DNA of 64,000 nucleotides from CAIKMD01 sp035552195 (GCA_035552195.1 DASZLU010000075.1:44389-108388), one strand, 5' to 3'; numbered from the stretch's first letter, positions 43,984 through 57,726 are shown. Made by a program: numbers and translations. Notes: a model not told the origin generated them from the letters alone.

Positions 43984-45482
43984 GACGGCGATTTCGTCGG
44001 CGCGGCCGCGGCAGCCGGTGGCTGGTTCCACCAGCCGCCGCCGAGCGCGACGAAAAGCTGTGCCGAATCGAGGTACCGCTGCGCTTCGGCGCGGGCGAGA
44101 CCGAGCCGCGCCTGTTGCAGCTGGCGCTGCGCGTCCAACACTTGCAGCAACGTCGCGTTGCCGAGCTGGAAGCTTTTGCGCGTGAGATCGACGGTCGAAC
44201 CCGCCGATTGCACCGCCGTCTGTTCGGCCGAGAGCTGCTCCGCATCGTGCGCGAGCGCATCGAGCATGTCCGCAACCTGAGCGAACGCGCTCAGCACCGT
44301 TTGCTCATACGTCGCGACGCCGGCATCGTATGCATCCAGCGCCTCGCGCTTTTGCGCCTGGAGCGAGCCGCCGTGGAAGATCGGCGCCGCCATATTGGCG
44401 GCAACCGCCCAGACATTGCTGAGCGGATCGAAAATCCGCTCCGGCTTCAGGAACGTCTGCATGACGTCCGCGGTCAGCGTGAATTGGGGATAAAGCGCCG
44501 CGTTCGCAACACCGACGGCCGCGGCGCCGGCACGGAACTGCGCTTCTGATTCGAGGATGTCCGGCCGCTGGCGCACCAGCGCCGACGGCAGGCTCACCGG
44601 CATTTCCGCGGGCAGCGTCATCTGCTCGAGCGTGAAATCCGGGGCCTGCCAATTTGCCGGCGTCTTGCCGACGATGACGGCGAGCGCGTGCTGGGCGACG
44701 CTCATCTGCTGGCGCAGCGGCGGCAGCAGCGTGCGATCGGTCGCGAGCTGCGCATTCGCGGTCTGAATATCGAGATCGGTCCCGGCGCCCGCCTTCACCA
44801 GATTCTGCACCAGCTGCAGATTGGTCTGATCGTCGGCGAGCATGTCGTTGACGGCTTTGATCTGCGCGTTGAGCGAAGCGATGGTGACCGCTTCGGTCAC
44901 GGCGCTGCCGGTCAGGGTCAGATAAGCGGCTTTGAGCTCGTGGTTCTGAAAATCTTCCAGCGCCTGCAGCCGCTCGACCTCGTGGCGGCGCGGGCCGGCC
45001 GGATTGAAATTGTAGCTGACCGTCGGCCCGAGCGAGTAGGTGTTGAACTCCTTCGGCGGAAACAGCTGAATGCCGAAAGCTTGGAAATTATTGCGCTGGC
45101 GCTCGACGCTCGCATTGAAATCGACTTGCGGATAGAGGCCGCCGGCGGCAACTAGCACCGCTTCATGCGACGCGGCGAGATTGGCCTGCGCTACGACCAG
45201 ATTACGATTGCCGGCGACCGCCTGGGTGATCAGCGCGTCGAGCGCGGGCGATCTGAACAATCCCCACCACTGGCCCGGGATATCCTTGCCCACGGCAAAA
45301 TGCTGATCGGAGCCTGCGTCGCCGACCGAGGGAACGGCTGGCGCGCCGCCCGGCGTGAAGCCGGCATCCGTCGCGAGTTTCGGCGCGGTCGTCGACGGCT
45401 CCGAGTCGCAACCAGCGAGCAAAAATGCAGCCGCGAGGCCCACCAATTTGAACGGCGCCAATTTGATAAGCATGCTTCTCAT
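43980..45482 (-). CDS. second NodT-type outer membrane efflux lipoprotein
   Basis: A 500-residue outer membrane factor with lipobox LLAGC (Cys 25) after a 24-residue signal. Long helical repeats (NRNLVVAQANLAASHEA, then LVKAGAGTDLDIQTANAQLA) and the closing VALGGGWW of the family follow. An ATG three codons in (MLIKL) is an alternative start. It has no pump or adaptor beside it on its strand. It may serve the Emr-type or another pump, or be an alternative outlet for the adjacent mdtABC-like pump. Confidence 0.88.
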   Translation of the reverse strand: MRSMLIKLAPFKLVGLAAAFLLAGCDSEPSTTAPKLATDAGFTPGGAPAVPSVGDAGSDQHFAVGKDIPGQWWGLFRSPALDALITQAVAGNRNLVVAQANLAASHEAVLVAAGGLYPQVDFNASVERQRNNFQAFGIQLFPPKEFNTYSLGPTVSYNFNPAGPRRHEVERLQALEDFQNHELKAAYLTLTGSAVTEAVTIASLNAQIKAVNDMLADDQTNLQLVQNLVKAGAGTDLDIQTANAQLATDRTLLPPLRQQMSVAQHALAVIVGKTPANWQAPDFTLEQMTLPAEMPVSLPSALVRQRPDILESEAQFRAGAAAVGVANAALYPQFTLTADVMQTFLKPERIFDPLSNVWAVAANMAAPIFHGGSLQAQKREALDAYDAGVATYEQTVLSAFAQVADMLDALAHDAEQLSAEQTAVQSAGSTVDLTRKSFQLGNATLLQVLDAQRQLQQARLGLARAEAQRYLDSAQLFVALGGGWWNQPPAAAAAPTKSPS

Positions 45483-45600
45483 AAGCTTGCTCTAGAGCCT
45501 CCTGCCATTTCGCACAAGCGAAACCGCCTCATAGCTCATTTGCACTAAACGCGTGAAAGACGGCGGAAAGCCGGCCGACCCAACCGGGATCGCCTGCAGC

Positions 45601-47040
45601 TCAACGCGGCAGGTCGGAGGTCCCCATCAGATACTCGTCGACCGCCTGGGCGCATTGGCGGCCCTCGCGGATCGCCCACACGACCAGCGATTGCCCGCGG
45701 CGGGCGTCGCCGCAACCGAACACCTTGTCGACGGAACCGCGGTAGTTGTTGGTGTCGGCCTTGATGTTGCCGCGCGGATCGAGCGCGAGGCCAAGCTCTT
45801 CGATCGCGCCGGTCTTCACCGGATGCACGAAGCCCATCGCCAGCAACACCAGATCGGCTTTGATCTCGAAGGCGCTGTCGGGCACTTCTTCCATCAGCGG
45901 ACGGCCCTCGTTGCTGGTCCGCCACTCGGCGCGCACCGAGGCAAGACCGGTCACGTGACCGTCCTTGCCGGTGAAGGACTTGGTCGCTACCGACCAATCG
46001 CGCTTGACGCCTTCCTCGTGCGAACTCGAGGTGCGCAGCTTCATCGGCCAATCCGGCCAGGTCATCAGCTTGTCTTCGTGCTCGGGCGGCATCGACAGGA
46101 TTTCGATCTGCGTGACCGATTTGGCGCCGTGCCGGTTCGAGGTGCCGATGCAGTCGGAGCCGGTATCGCCGCCGCCAATCACGAGCACGTGCTTTCCAGT
46201 CGCCATGATATCGGCGCCGTTGACCTTTTCGCCGCCGACGCGCCGGTTCTGCTGCGTGAGGAAATCCATCGCGTAATGGATGCCGTTAAGCTCGCGGCCC
46301 GGCACCGGCAGATCGCGCGGAACCTCCGAGCCGAGCGCCAGCACCACGGCGTCATAGCGCGCCATGAGATCGGCCATCTTGCGATTGACGCCGATATGCG
46401 TGTTGGGATGGAACTCGACGCCTTCGGCGCGCATCTGCGCGATGCGGCGATCGATGACGTTCTTCTCGAGTTTGAAGTCGGGAATGCCGTAGCGCAGCAA
46501 GCCGCCGATACGCGCATTCTTCTCGAACACGGCAACGGTGTGGCCGGCGCGCGCGAGTTGCTGCGCGCAAGCAAGACCCGCCGGACCCGAGCCAACGACG
46601 GCGACGCGTTTGCCGGTGCGATGCGAGGGCACCAGCGGCTCGACCCAGCCTTCGGCCCAACCGCGCTCGATCAACGATTGCTCGATCGTCTTGATCGTGA
46701 CCGGCTGGTCAATGAGGTTGAGCGTGCACGAGGCTTCGCACGGCGCCGGGCAGATGCGCCCGGTGAAATCCGGGAAGTTGTTCGTGCGATGCAGCGCCGC
46801 GAGCGCGCTGCGCATGTCGTTGCGGTAGGTCAGGTCGTTCCAATCCGGAATCAGATTGTTGACCGGACAGCCGGTGTGGCAATAGGGCGTGCCGCAATCC
46901 ATGCAGCGCCCGCCTTGGCGGCGCAGCTCGTCGTCCGGCAGCGGCCGGATGAATTCCTGATAATGCTTGAGCCGGTCGTCGACCGGTTCGTAAGACCGGT
47001 CACGACGCTGATACTCAAGAAAGCCAGTGGGCTTTCCCAT
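45601..47040 (-). CDS. gltD: glutamate synthase (NADPH), small subunit
   Basis: A 479-residue iron-sulphur flavoprotein that passes electrons from NADPH to GltB. The N-terminus has two cysteine groups for 4Fe-4S clusters (GRCMDCGTPYCHTGCPVNNL and RICPAPCEASCTLN). The FAD fold GSGPAGLACAQQLARAGHTV comes next, and the NADPH fold VIGGGDTGSDCIGTSNRHGA follows. Its start codon directly abuts the gltB stop. Nitrogen assimilation is its established role. Confidence 0.96.
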   Translation of the reverse strand: MGKPTGFLEYQRRDRSYEPVDDRLKHYQEFIRPLPDDELRRQGGRCMDCGTPYCHTGCPVNNLIPDWNDLTYRNDMRSALAALHRTNNFPDFTGRICPAPCEASCTLNLIDQPVTIKTIEQSLIERGWAEGWVEPLVPSHRTGKRVAVVGSGPAGLACAQQLARAGHTVAVFEKNARIGGLLRYGIPDFKLEKNVIDRRIAQMRAEGVEFHPNTHIGVNRKMADLMARYDAVVLALGSEVPRDLPVPGRELNGIHYAMDFLTQQNRRVGGEKVNGADIMATGKHVLVIGGGDTGSDCIGTSNRHGAKSVTQIEILSMPPEHEDKLMTWPDWPMKLRTSSSHEEGVKRDWSVATKSFTGKDGHVTGLASVRAEWRTSNEGRPLMEEVPDSAFEIKADLVLLAMGFVHPVKTGAIEELGLALDPRGNIKADTNNYRGSVDKVFGCGDARRGQSLVVWAIREGRQCAQAVDEYLMGTSDLPR

Positions 47041-51681
<4,641 letters not shown>

Positions 51682-51841
51682 CCCTCGACAACCCCTTCCT
51701 TTTGCCCCTTTGCCGCAGACACCTCCGCAGCCGTGCCGCGTCGCGCGCGGCTCCCCAAAACAGCATCGTGGCAGGGGCCGGACGAGTCAAGAAGTACGTC
51801 AGCGGGGCTGACCGAAATTTGGAACTTTCGGGCGGAAAAAT

Positions 51842-52012
51842 CTAGAGGAGGCCGAGAAATTTTCCCATCGACTGGAAGATGATGCCAAACGAAAGACCGT
51901 AACCCGGCAAAACAGACGCAAACATTGCGCCAAAAACGCCCAGTGCGATCCCGTCTTCAACGGCGCTGATGCCGCGCGTGTCCGAAAGAAGCTCAGTGAT
52001 GATTTGGCGCAT
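51842..52012 (-). CDS. Flp/Fap-like small pilin, 56 aa
   Basis: A short gene encoding a basic/polar head (MRQIITELLSDTRGISAVED) followed by one hydrophobic helix (GIALGVFGAMFASVLPGYGL). The pattern SAVEDGIALG aligns with the TAIEYGLIA processing and helix start of Flp pilins, with Glu at the right place, though Tyr is replaced by Asp. GAGG lies eight bases before ATG 52012. The upstream 100 bases are AT-rich and promoter-like. It could be a major or minor pilin for the tad-like proteins at 12-14.6 kb, or a stand-alone membrane peptide. Confidence 0.65.
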   Translation of the reverse strand: MRQIITELLSDTRGISAVEDGIALGVFGAMFASVLPGYGLSFGIIFQSMGKFLGLL

Positions 52013-52120
52013 TCTTCGTACCTCGAAGCTGACGCCACAATATTTAGTAACTTATAAGATAAAAGCAAAGCGAAATCGGCTAAAATTTGAGCAAAATCGC
52101 CCATTAATATTTACAGATAC

Positions 52121-53590
52121 TTAGCCATGATCGAACGTGTGTTGCCCGAGTTCAGCGCCAAGCGCAAGCACGGCATCGAGTAGCGCGTCGATATCCTCGG
52201 GCTGGATGCGGTGATTGATCAGGCAGGCGCGGATCGCGAGGTGCCCGCCGATCGTCGTGGTCGAGGGCGCGGCGATGCCGCGCTCATGCAACTCGGACAC
52301 GATCTCGGCGTTGAGCTTGTCCGCGTCCATACCGCGGTAGCGAAAGCAAACGATGTTGAGCGACGCGGGCGACAGCAGCTCCAGGCGCGACTCGTCGGCA
52401 ATTCGGCGCTCGAGATAGCGTGCGAGTTCGCAGCTACGCGCGATCTCGGCACCGATACGCTCGCTGCCATAGGCTTTCAGCGTGAACCAGGTCTTCAGCG
52501 CCCGGAAGCCGCGCGACAGATCGGGACCGAAATCGCACGGCCAGGGCGAGCCGCCGGCAAGGCCCCTCGCCTCGCGCCGCAGGTAAGCGGCCGGCGTCGC
52601 GAAAGCGGCGCGATGCTTCTCGCTGTCGCGTACCAGGATGAAACCGGCGTCGTAGGGAATCTGACCGAATTTGTGAAAATCGAAGGCGATCGAATCCGCA
52701 CGCGCGATGCCGTTGAAGCGCGCACGCAGCTCCGACGACAGCATCGCCAGGCCGCCGAGCGCGCCATCGATGTGAAACCAGAGCTTTTCGTCGCGCGCCA
52801 ACGAGGCAAGCGCATCGAGATCGTCGATCGCGCCGGTATCGACCGTGCCGGCATTACCGACGAGAAAGAAAGGCATCGCCCCGGCGGCCCGATCTTGCGC
52901 GATCATCGCGCGCAACGCGGCGAGATCGATGCGATGCGCATCATCGGTCGGAATGAGACGGAGCGCGTCGCTGCCGAAGCCGGCGAGCTCCATCGCCTGG
53001 CCGATGCAGCCATGCGCCGCCGCCGAAACATAAGCGGTGAGTTTTTGGCCCGACGCAGCGATGCTGTCGCGCCGCGAGGCCGCGCCGAGCGTATCGGTGC
53101 ATGCCACCCGGACGGCAATAAAATTCGCGATCGACGTGCCAGTAACGAAGATGCCGCTCGCGGTGTCGGGAAAGCCGAAGAGTTCGGCCGACCAGCGTGC
53201 GATCTGGCGCTCGACCTCGATTGCCGCGTGATCGCGGCCGCCGCAATTGGCGTTCATCCCGGCGGCGAGCATCTCGGCGAGCGCGCCGATCGCAGTGCCG
53301 CCGCCTTGCACCCAACCCATGAAGCGCGGATGGGTATTGCCGGCGGCGTAAGGTTGAATGCGCGTTTGGAAATCCCGATAGATGGCGTCGAGCGGCGTCG
53401 CTTCTTTCGGCAGGGCTTCGTTGAAGCTCGCCCTCACCGCATCCGGCAGCTTCGTCCAGACCGGCTGCCCGCGCAGCTGCGCCATCTGATCGAGCATGTC
53501 ATCGAGCATGCGGTGCCCGAGCGCACGCAGCTCATGCCAATTTTCGGGATCAAGCGTCGGGCCAGGTTTCGGTCGGCCCGGATCGCTCAT
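52121..53590 (-). CDS. PLP-dependent amino acid decarboxylase (group II)
   Basis: A 489-residue fold-type I enzyme of the aromatic-L-amino-acid/glutamate decarboxylase family. Residues seen are the substrate-loop HPRFMGWV (87-94), the ring-stacking His 193 (SAAAHGC), NAGTVDTGAIDD (246-257), Asp 275 in FHIDGA and the Schiff-base Lys 307 in FDFHKFG, where the more usual motif is DPHKW. It should convert an amino acid to its amine. A longer upstream frame is rejected because ATG 53590 overlaps the ATP-grasp gene's stop (ATGA). Last gene of the ATP-grasp unit; the substrate amino acid is unknown. Confidence 0.88.
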   Translation of the reverse strand: MSDPGRPKPGPTLDPENWHELRALGHRMLDDMLDQMAQLRGQPVWTKLPDAVRASFNEALPKEATPLDAIYRDFQTRIQPYAAGNTHPRFMGWVQGGGTAIGALAEMLAAGMNANCGGRDHAAIEVERQIARWSAELFGFPDTASGIFVTGTSIANFIAVRVACTDTLGAASRRDSIAASGQKLTAYVSAAAHGCIGQAMELAGFGSDALRLIPTDDAHRIDLAALRAMIAQDRAAGAMPFFLVGNAGTVDTGAIDDLDALASLARDEKLWFHIDGALGGLAMLSSELRARFNGIARADSIAFDFHKFGQIPYDAGFILVRDSEKHRAAFATPAAYLRREARGLAGGSPWPCDFGPDLSRGFRALKTWFTLKAYGSERIGAEIARSCELARYLERRIADESRLELLSPASLNIVCFRYRGMDADKLNAEIVSELHERGIAAPSTTTIGGHLAIRACLINHRIQPEDIDALLDAVLALGAELGQHTFDHG

Positions 53591-54876
53591 GCGATGGAGA
53601 GTTTCTTCGCCGCGGGACGCCCATTCGCAGAAGGACGCCGGGCGCAATCCTTCAGCATCGCCGCGAAATCGGCGAAGACCTTGCGCATCTGCGTGACTTT
53701 GTACGGAAACACGGTGGGCGAATCCATGTTGTGGACGATCATCGCGATATCCGCCTCGAAGAGCAAGAGGCTGCCTTCGGCAGTTTGCGCACAATCGATC
53801 CCGAAATAGTCGAGATCGACGCGATCCGCGATGCCGGCGAGCGCCGCCTGGTGGCGCTTGGCGAATTCGAGAGCGAAGCCGGTCATGAACCGTTCTTCCT
53901 CGATCTTCTTCGCCGGGCTCTCGGCCATGCCGGCGTTGAGATAGTAGATCATCCACTGATCGGCGATCGCCATATGGCAGGCATAGGGCTGACCGGCGAT
54001 GAAGACGATGCGGTATTTGCGGAAGAGCCCGTCCGGGCTGCGATAATCGACGAAGCGCGAGATATAGAAGCCGCGCTCTTGCCGCTCGGCGAGATAGCGC
54101 GTCAGCGCCGCCGCATCATCGATTTTCTGCAGGCCGCGGCCGGCGTGAGAGTCGAGCGGCCGTACGATGAGCGGGAACGCGCCGTCGGAGAGATAGGTGG
54201 CGAGCTGGGCGCGGCCGGTGGCGATTTCGCTCAACGTAGTGCGATCGATGCGCGCCGTCGCCGGCATGACAAGGCCGGCCACGTCTTTCATCAGCTTGTG
54301 CAAACGCTCGCGCGACAGCGCGGCGATCTGCTCGGGCATGTTCAGCACCGGCTTCGGCCAGGACGGCAACACGCGCTCGAGCTCGGCGAGCACCGCGCGA
54401 TTGCCGTCGGCTTCGCAGGCCGTGACGATGGCAAGATCGTGCTCGGGCAGCTTGTCGGGCAGTGGCTGGCCGGGAACGATGTAGAGGGTCGAGAGCGCGA
54501 TATCCGAGCCGTCGAGCAGGAACTCGAGCGGCGTGTTGTTGCCGACATCGCCGGGCGCGGCGAGGGCGAGCAGCCGCAGCGCGGGCTTTTCAACGTTGCA
54601 CGGCGTGTGGAAGACCTGCCGCATGGTCAGCGCTTCGCTTTGGCGCGCGACGCCGTCTTGTTCGTTGCCGAACAGCTGCTCGATGGTCGAAAGGTCCATC
54701 AGCGCCGCGGCGTTCGCGGGCTCGAAAATATATTTATCGAGAAGCTGGCTGTGCAGCGGTGCGAGGTCGATGCCGTCGAAAGCCATCTTCGAGAGTTTCG
54801 CGATGCCCAGCGGCTGGTCGACCGGCTGCTGCCAACGCAGCGATGGCGACGACGGTTGCCCGAAAAGATCGATCAT
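53587..54876 (-). CDS. ATP-grasp ligase-like protein
   Basis: A 429-residue protein with an uncharacterised N-terminal part (about 1-195) and an ATP-grasp domain (about 200-400). Visible are FPLIVRPLDSHAGRGLQKID (234-252, nucleotide-binding strand and Gly loop, with Arg where the usual residue is Lys), FRKYRIVFIAGQPYACHMAI (285-304) and DYFGIDCAQTAEGSLLLFEAD (356-376, metal-binding acidic strand, with Asp where the family usually has Asn). Such enzymes join a carboxylate to an amine through an acyl phosphate. Overlaps of four bases on both sides couple it to two PLP enzymes. Not a known RimK, DdlB or glutathione synthetase by eye. Confidence 0.75.
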   Translation of the reverse strand: MIDLFGQPSSPSLRWQQPVDQPLGIAKLSKMAFDGIDLAPLHSQLLDKYIFEPANAAALMDLSTIEQLFGNEQDGVARQSEALTMRQVFHTPCNVEKPALRLLALAAPGDVGNNTPLEFLLDGSDIALSTLYIVPGQPLPDKLPEHDLAIVTACEADGNRAVLAELERVLPSWPKPVLNMPEQIAALSRERLHKLMKDVAGLVMPATARIDRTTLSEIATGRAQLATYLSDGAFPLIVRPLDSHAGRGLQKIDDAAALTRYLAERQERGFYISRFVDYRSPDGLFRKYRIVFIAGQPYACHMAIADQWMIYYLNAGMAESPAKKIEEERFMTGFALEFAKRHQAALAGIADRVDLDYFGIDCAQTAEGSLLLFEADIAMIVHNMDSPTVFPYKVTQMRKVFADFAAMLKDCARRPSANGRPAAKKLSIA

Positions 54877-56531
54877 GCGGCACTCGCACGGTTATTTGTG
54901 GGGGCTTGAGCCACCCTGTAGGCCGGCTCGATCATGTCGTAGTAGCGGACCAGCAGCGCGAGCTTTTCGACGATCGCGCGAACCTGATCGAATTCGCCGC
55001 GCAGGCTTTCGCGCGCCGCGAGAAAGTCGTCGCGATGCCAGGTTTCGGAGACGACGCGCGCACCGGCGCTGATGCGCAGCGCGCCGAGCATTCCGCCCAT
55101 GCCGTCGGGCACGCCGACCGGCTGGCCGATATGGCAGCGCCGCGCCGCGAGGAAACGCAGCATCGGCGGCAAGGTCGCCGGCAAAAGCGAGGCGACATCA
55201 TCGTTGAGAGCGCGATAAAGGATCGAGGTTTCCGCCAGCCGCAGACGTTCGCCGCGGCGGTGCACGAAGAACGGGAAGATCGTGCGCGCGGCGAATTCCG
55301 CGTTGTCGAACGTCGCCGGCTCTTCTTCCGGCAGCTCCATCAGCTCGAGAGAGGGCTCGGCGGCGATGATCTGCGGCACGGTCTGCGCGAATTGGGTCAG
55401 CGCGAATTCGCGGAAGGAATCCGGCACGGCGTAATAGTCGCGCATCTCGGTGAGCGCGGCGCTCCACCGAAACATCGTGCCGAGGTTGAGCTGCGGCGGG
55501 AGCCCGTCGCGGATATTGGCGAACCGCGCCGGCCACTCGTAGCGGCCGGTATAGGCGCCCATGCCGTCGGCCACGTCGTCGATCGCCGCGCAGCGCTCGA
55601 CCAGGTTCTGCGGAACGAGCAGCGCGCCGCTGAACGGCGCGCCCGTGAAGAATTTCGACCCCGTGATGAGAACCGGGAAGCCGCGATCGAGATACCAGCG
55701 GATGCGGGCGCGACCAAGCCGCGCTTGGCAGGCATCGATCACGATCATCACCTTGTCTTCGGCGGTATCGGCGATCCAGCGCAGGCAATCCTCGCTCGGC
55801 GAGCGCAGGCCGAATTTCGAGCTATCCATCGCCCAGAGCACGACGCGTTTGCCGGCGCTGACTTCGCGGGTGATGGTATGAATGATATCGGCGTCGATCG
55901 CGTCGACCGGCCGCAGCCGGCCCGCGGCATCGCGCAGCGGCACGCGCGCGCCGGTGACGCCATCGGCAAGGCCCGCGATCGGCTCGCCCTTGTCGACAGG
56001 AGCGCCTTGCGCTGTGACGGCGTTGAAATGCCGGCCGCGCGTCGCGTAGGTCGCGCCGCTGCCGGTTTCGTCGCAGGCGGCGATCAGGCTGACGAGGGGG
56101 GCGCCGAGCAAAGCGCGCGCCAGGAACAGCGCATGCATTTGCGAGTCGGTACCCGAGGGCGAGAACACGACCTCGCAATCGTTCTCGTCGAGATCGAGAA
56201 TCTGTTTGAGCTCGATGCGCTGCCGCTCGATCTGCGCGTCGACGGCCCGATCGAATCCGATCAGCTGCGCCTCGCGCAGCAACACCTGGCGCGTGCCAGC
56301 GACGCCGGCATAGGCGCGTTCGGAAATCGAGGTCGCGGTCGAGGAAGCGAAGGTGAAGGCTTCGGGACGCGGATAGGGTCGGCAACCGTAGAAGTTGAGT
56401 TTGGTCGTGCAATCGAGGGCGAGCCGGGTATCGCCGCCACTGGCCAGGAGCCATTCGAGCGACGCAGATAACGGCCGCAAAGGGTCGATCAGACGAAGAA
56501 AAGCTTCGAACCCACGAGGATCATTCGGCAT
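54873..56531 (-). CDS. fold-type I PLP-dependent enzyme of unrecognised subfamily
   Basis: A 552-residue protein with the aminotransferase-like core of fold-type I. FSPSGTDSQMHALFLAR (124-140) is the phosphate-binding loop, VMIVIDACQARLG (261-273) supplies the ring-nitrogen Asp 266, and GSKFFTGAPFSG (291-302) carries the likely Schiff-base Lys 293. The N-terminal head has LDCTTKLNFYGCRPYPRPEA, and a large C-terminal domain follows. It resembles cysteine-desulphurase-type proteins in the SKFF loop but is much longer, and I cannot name a subfamily. It starts 46 bases after the MFS gene and overlaps the ATP-grasp gene (ATGA). Confidence 0.75.
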   Translation of the reverse strand: MPNDPRGFEAFLRLIDPLRPLSASLEWLLASGGDTRLALDCTTKLNFYGCRPYPRPEAFTFASSTATSISERAYAGVAGTRQVLLREAQLIGFDRAVDAQIERQRIELKQILDLDENDCEVVFSPSGTDSQMHALFLARALLGAPLVSLIAACDETGSGATYATRGRHFNAVTAQGAPVDKGEPIAGLADGVTGARVPLRDAAGRLRPVDAIDADIIHTITREVSAGKRVVLWAMDSSKFGLRSPSEDCLRWIADTAEDKVMIVIDACQARLGRARIRWYLDRGFPVLITGSKFFTGAPFSGALLVPQNLVERCAAIDDVADGMGAYTGRYEWPARFANIRDGLPPQLNLGTMFRWSAALTEMRDYYAVPDSFREFALTQFAQTVPQIIAAEPSLELMELPEEEPATFDNAEFAARTIFPFFVHRRGERLRLAETSILYRALNDDVASLLPATLPPMLRFLAARRCHIGQPVGVPDGMGGMLGALRISAGARVVSETWHRDDFLAARESLRGEFDQVRAIVEKLALLVRYYDMIEPAYRVAQAPTNNRASAA

Positions 56532-56577
56532 TCCCGGATGATCGCGCCGCTATGGTTAGCATTTTCTTAAATGTGGC

Positions 56578-57726
56578 CTAAATGTGGCGGCGCAAAAGCC
56601 ACGCCGCGGTGAGGCCAAGGAGCGCCACAAGCGCCCCGACTAAAACGAAAAGAAGTTGAAATCCTGATAAGTTGGAAGTCACTCCTGCGAAAATAGGTCC
56701 GATTCCTTGCCCCAAAAACATGCCTGCCGAAAATAAGGCAAAAGTCGAACCCCGGGCCCGCGGCGCCAACTCGGTTGCCTGAGTCTGAAGCGTATTGTGC
56801 ATCATGTAAAAGCCGAAACCGGCGACGATGAAAGCCAGCGCGACCCCGACCGGTCCCATCGGCACGGCGACGACAAAATAGGAAAAGCCGGCCATCAGCC
56901 CGCCGACCCGCAACATGTTCCACTGGCCGAGGACACGGATCATCTGGCGCACGACCGTGCCGTAGATCACCCCGCCGACCGCGAAACCGGCCAGCGCGAC
57001 GCCCGCCGCGATCGGCCCGCCCGACCCTCGCTCGAGCAGCATCGCGCCGACGAAGGGAAAGACGCAGAAGAAGAACATGCCCTCGCTGAACACCGCGCCC
57101 AGCACGACGTAGGAGCTGCGGTTGCTGAGCACGGCGCGATACCCCTCGATCGCGCCGGTCAGGGTGAATTTGCGGATCACGTCGTTCTTGCTGTCGAGAT
57201 AGCGGAAGACGATACCGCAAGAGCAGACCGCGATCGCGGTGACGACGCCGAAGACGGCGCGCCAGCCGAAGAAGGAGGCGATCACGCCGGCCACGGTCGC
57301 GCCGAACATCTGGCCGAAGATCGAGGCGACGAGATAGCGGCTGGTCGCGACCTGCCGCTCCGCCATTGCCGTGCGATCGCCGATCAGCGCGAGGCCGACC
57401 GGAAATATCCCGCCGGCAACGATACCGGCGATGACGCGCGACACCATCAGCGTCCAATAATTTGGGGCGAGTGAAGCGATCGCCGTCGAAACCGTGGTGA
57501 TCGCGAGGCAAATCTTGATCAGCCGCGCCTTGCTGTAGGAATCGCCGAGCGGGCCGAGCACCGGCTGCATCGCGGCGTAGGGCAAGCCATAGGCGGAGAC
57601 GAGCAGCGCCGCCTGCTGCACGGTGATGGAGAAATCGCTCGCCACCATGGTGATGATCGGATCGAAAGAGCGATAGGAGATCGATCCGGCGAAAGCGGCG
57701 ACGCAGAGGACGAGGATCAGGCCCAA
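56578..57726 (-). CDS. MFS transporter at the head of the PLP/ATP-grasp unit
   Basis: A 382-residue 12-helix MFS permease of drug-exporter type: FDPIITMVASDF after helix 1, GPLGDSYSKARLI in loop 2-3, VIAGIVAGGIFPVGLALIGD in helix 4-5. The only usable start is TTG 57726 (GGGG six bases upstream). An in-frame TAG lies 12 bases before it, so almost nothing precedes helix 1, which is unusually short for the family. It is read toward the PLP enzyme 46 bases on, and most likely exports or imports the unit's product or precursor. Confidence 0.8.
   Translation of the reverse strand: MGLILVLCVAAFAGSISYRSFDPIITMVASDFSITVQQAALLVSAYGLPYAAMQPVLGPLGDSYSKARLIKICLAITTVSTAIASLAPNYWTLMVSRVIAGIVAGGIFPVGLALIGDRTAMAERQVATSRYLVASIFGQMFGATVAGVIASFFGWRAVFGVVTAIAVCSCGIVFRYLDSKNDVIRKFTLTGAIEGYRAVLSNRSSYVVLGAVFSEGMFFFCVFPFVGAMLLERGSGGPIAAGVALAGFAVGGVIYGTVVRQMIRVLGQWNMLRVGGLMAGFSYFVVAVPMGPVGVALAFIVAGFGFYMMHNTLQTQATELAPRARGSTFALFSAGMFLGQGIGPIFAGVTSNLSGFQLLFVLVGALVALLGLTAAWLLRRHI

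Noticed and set aside
51799..52104. 101-codon minus-strand frame overlapping the Flp-like gene
   Set aside because: It lacks a ribosome site and family features. The frame 51842-52012 has GAGG and a pilin-like helix.
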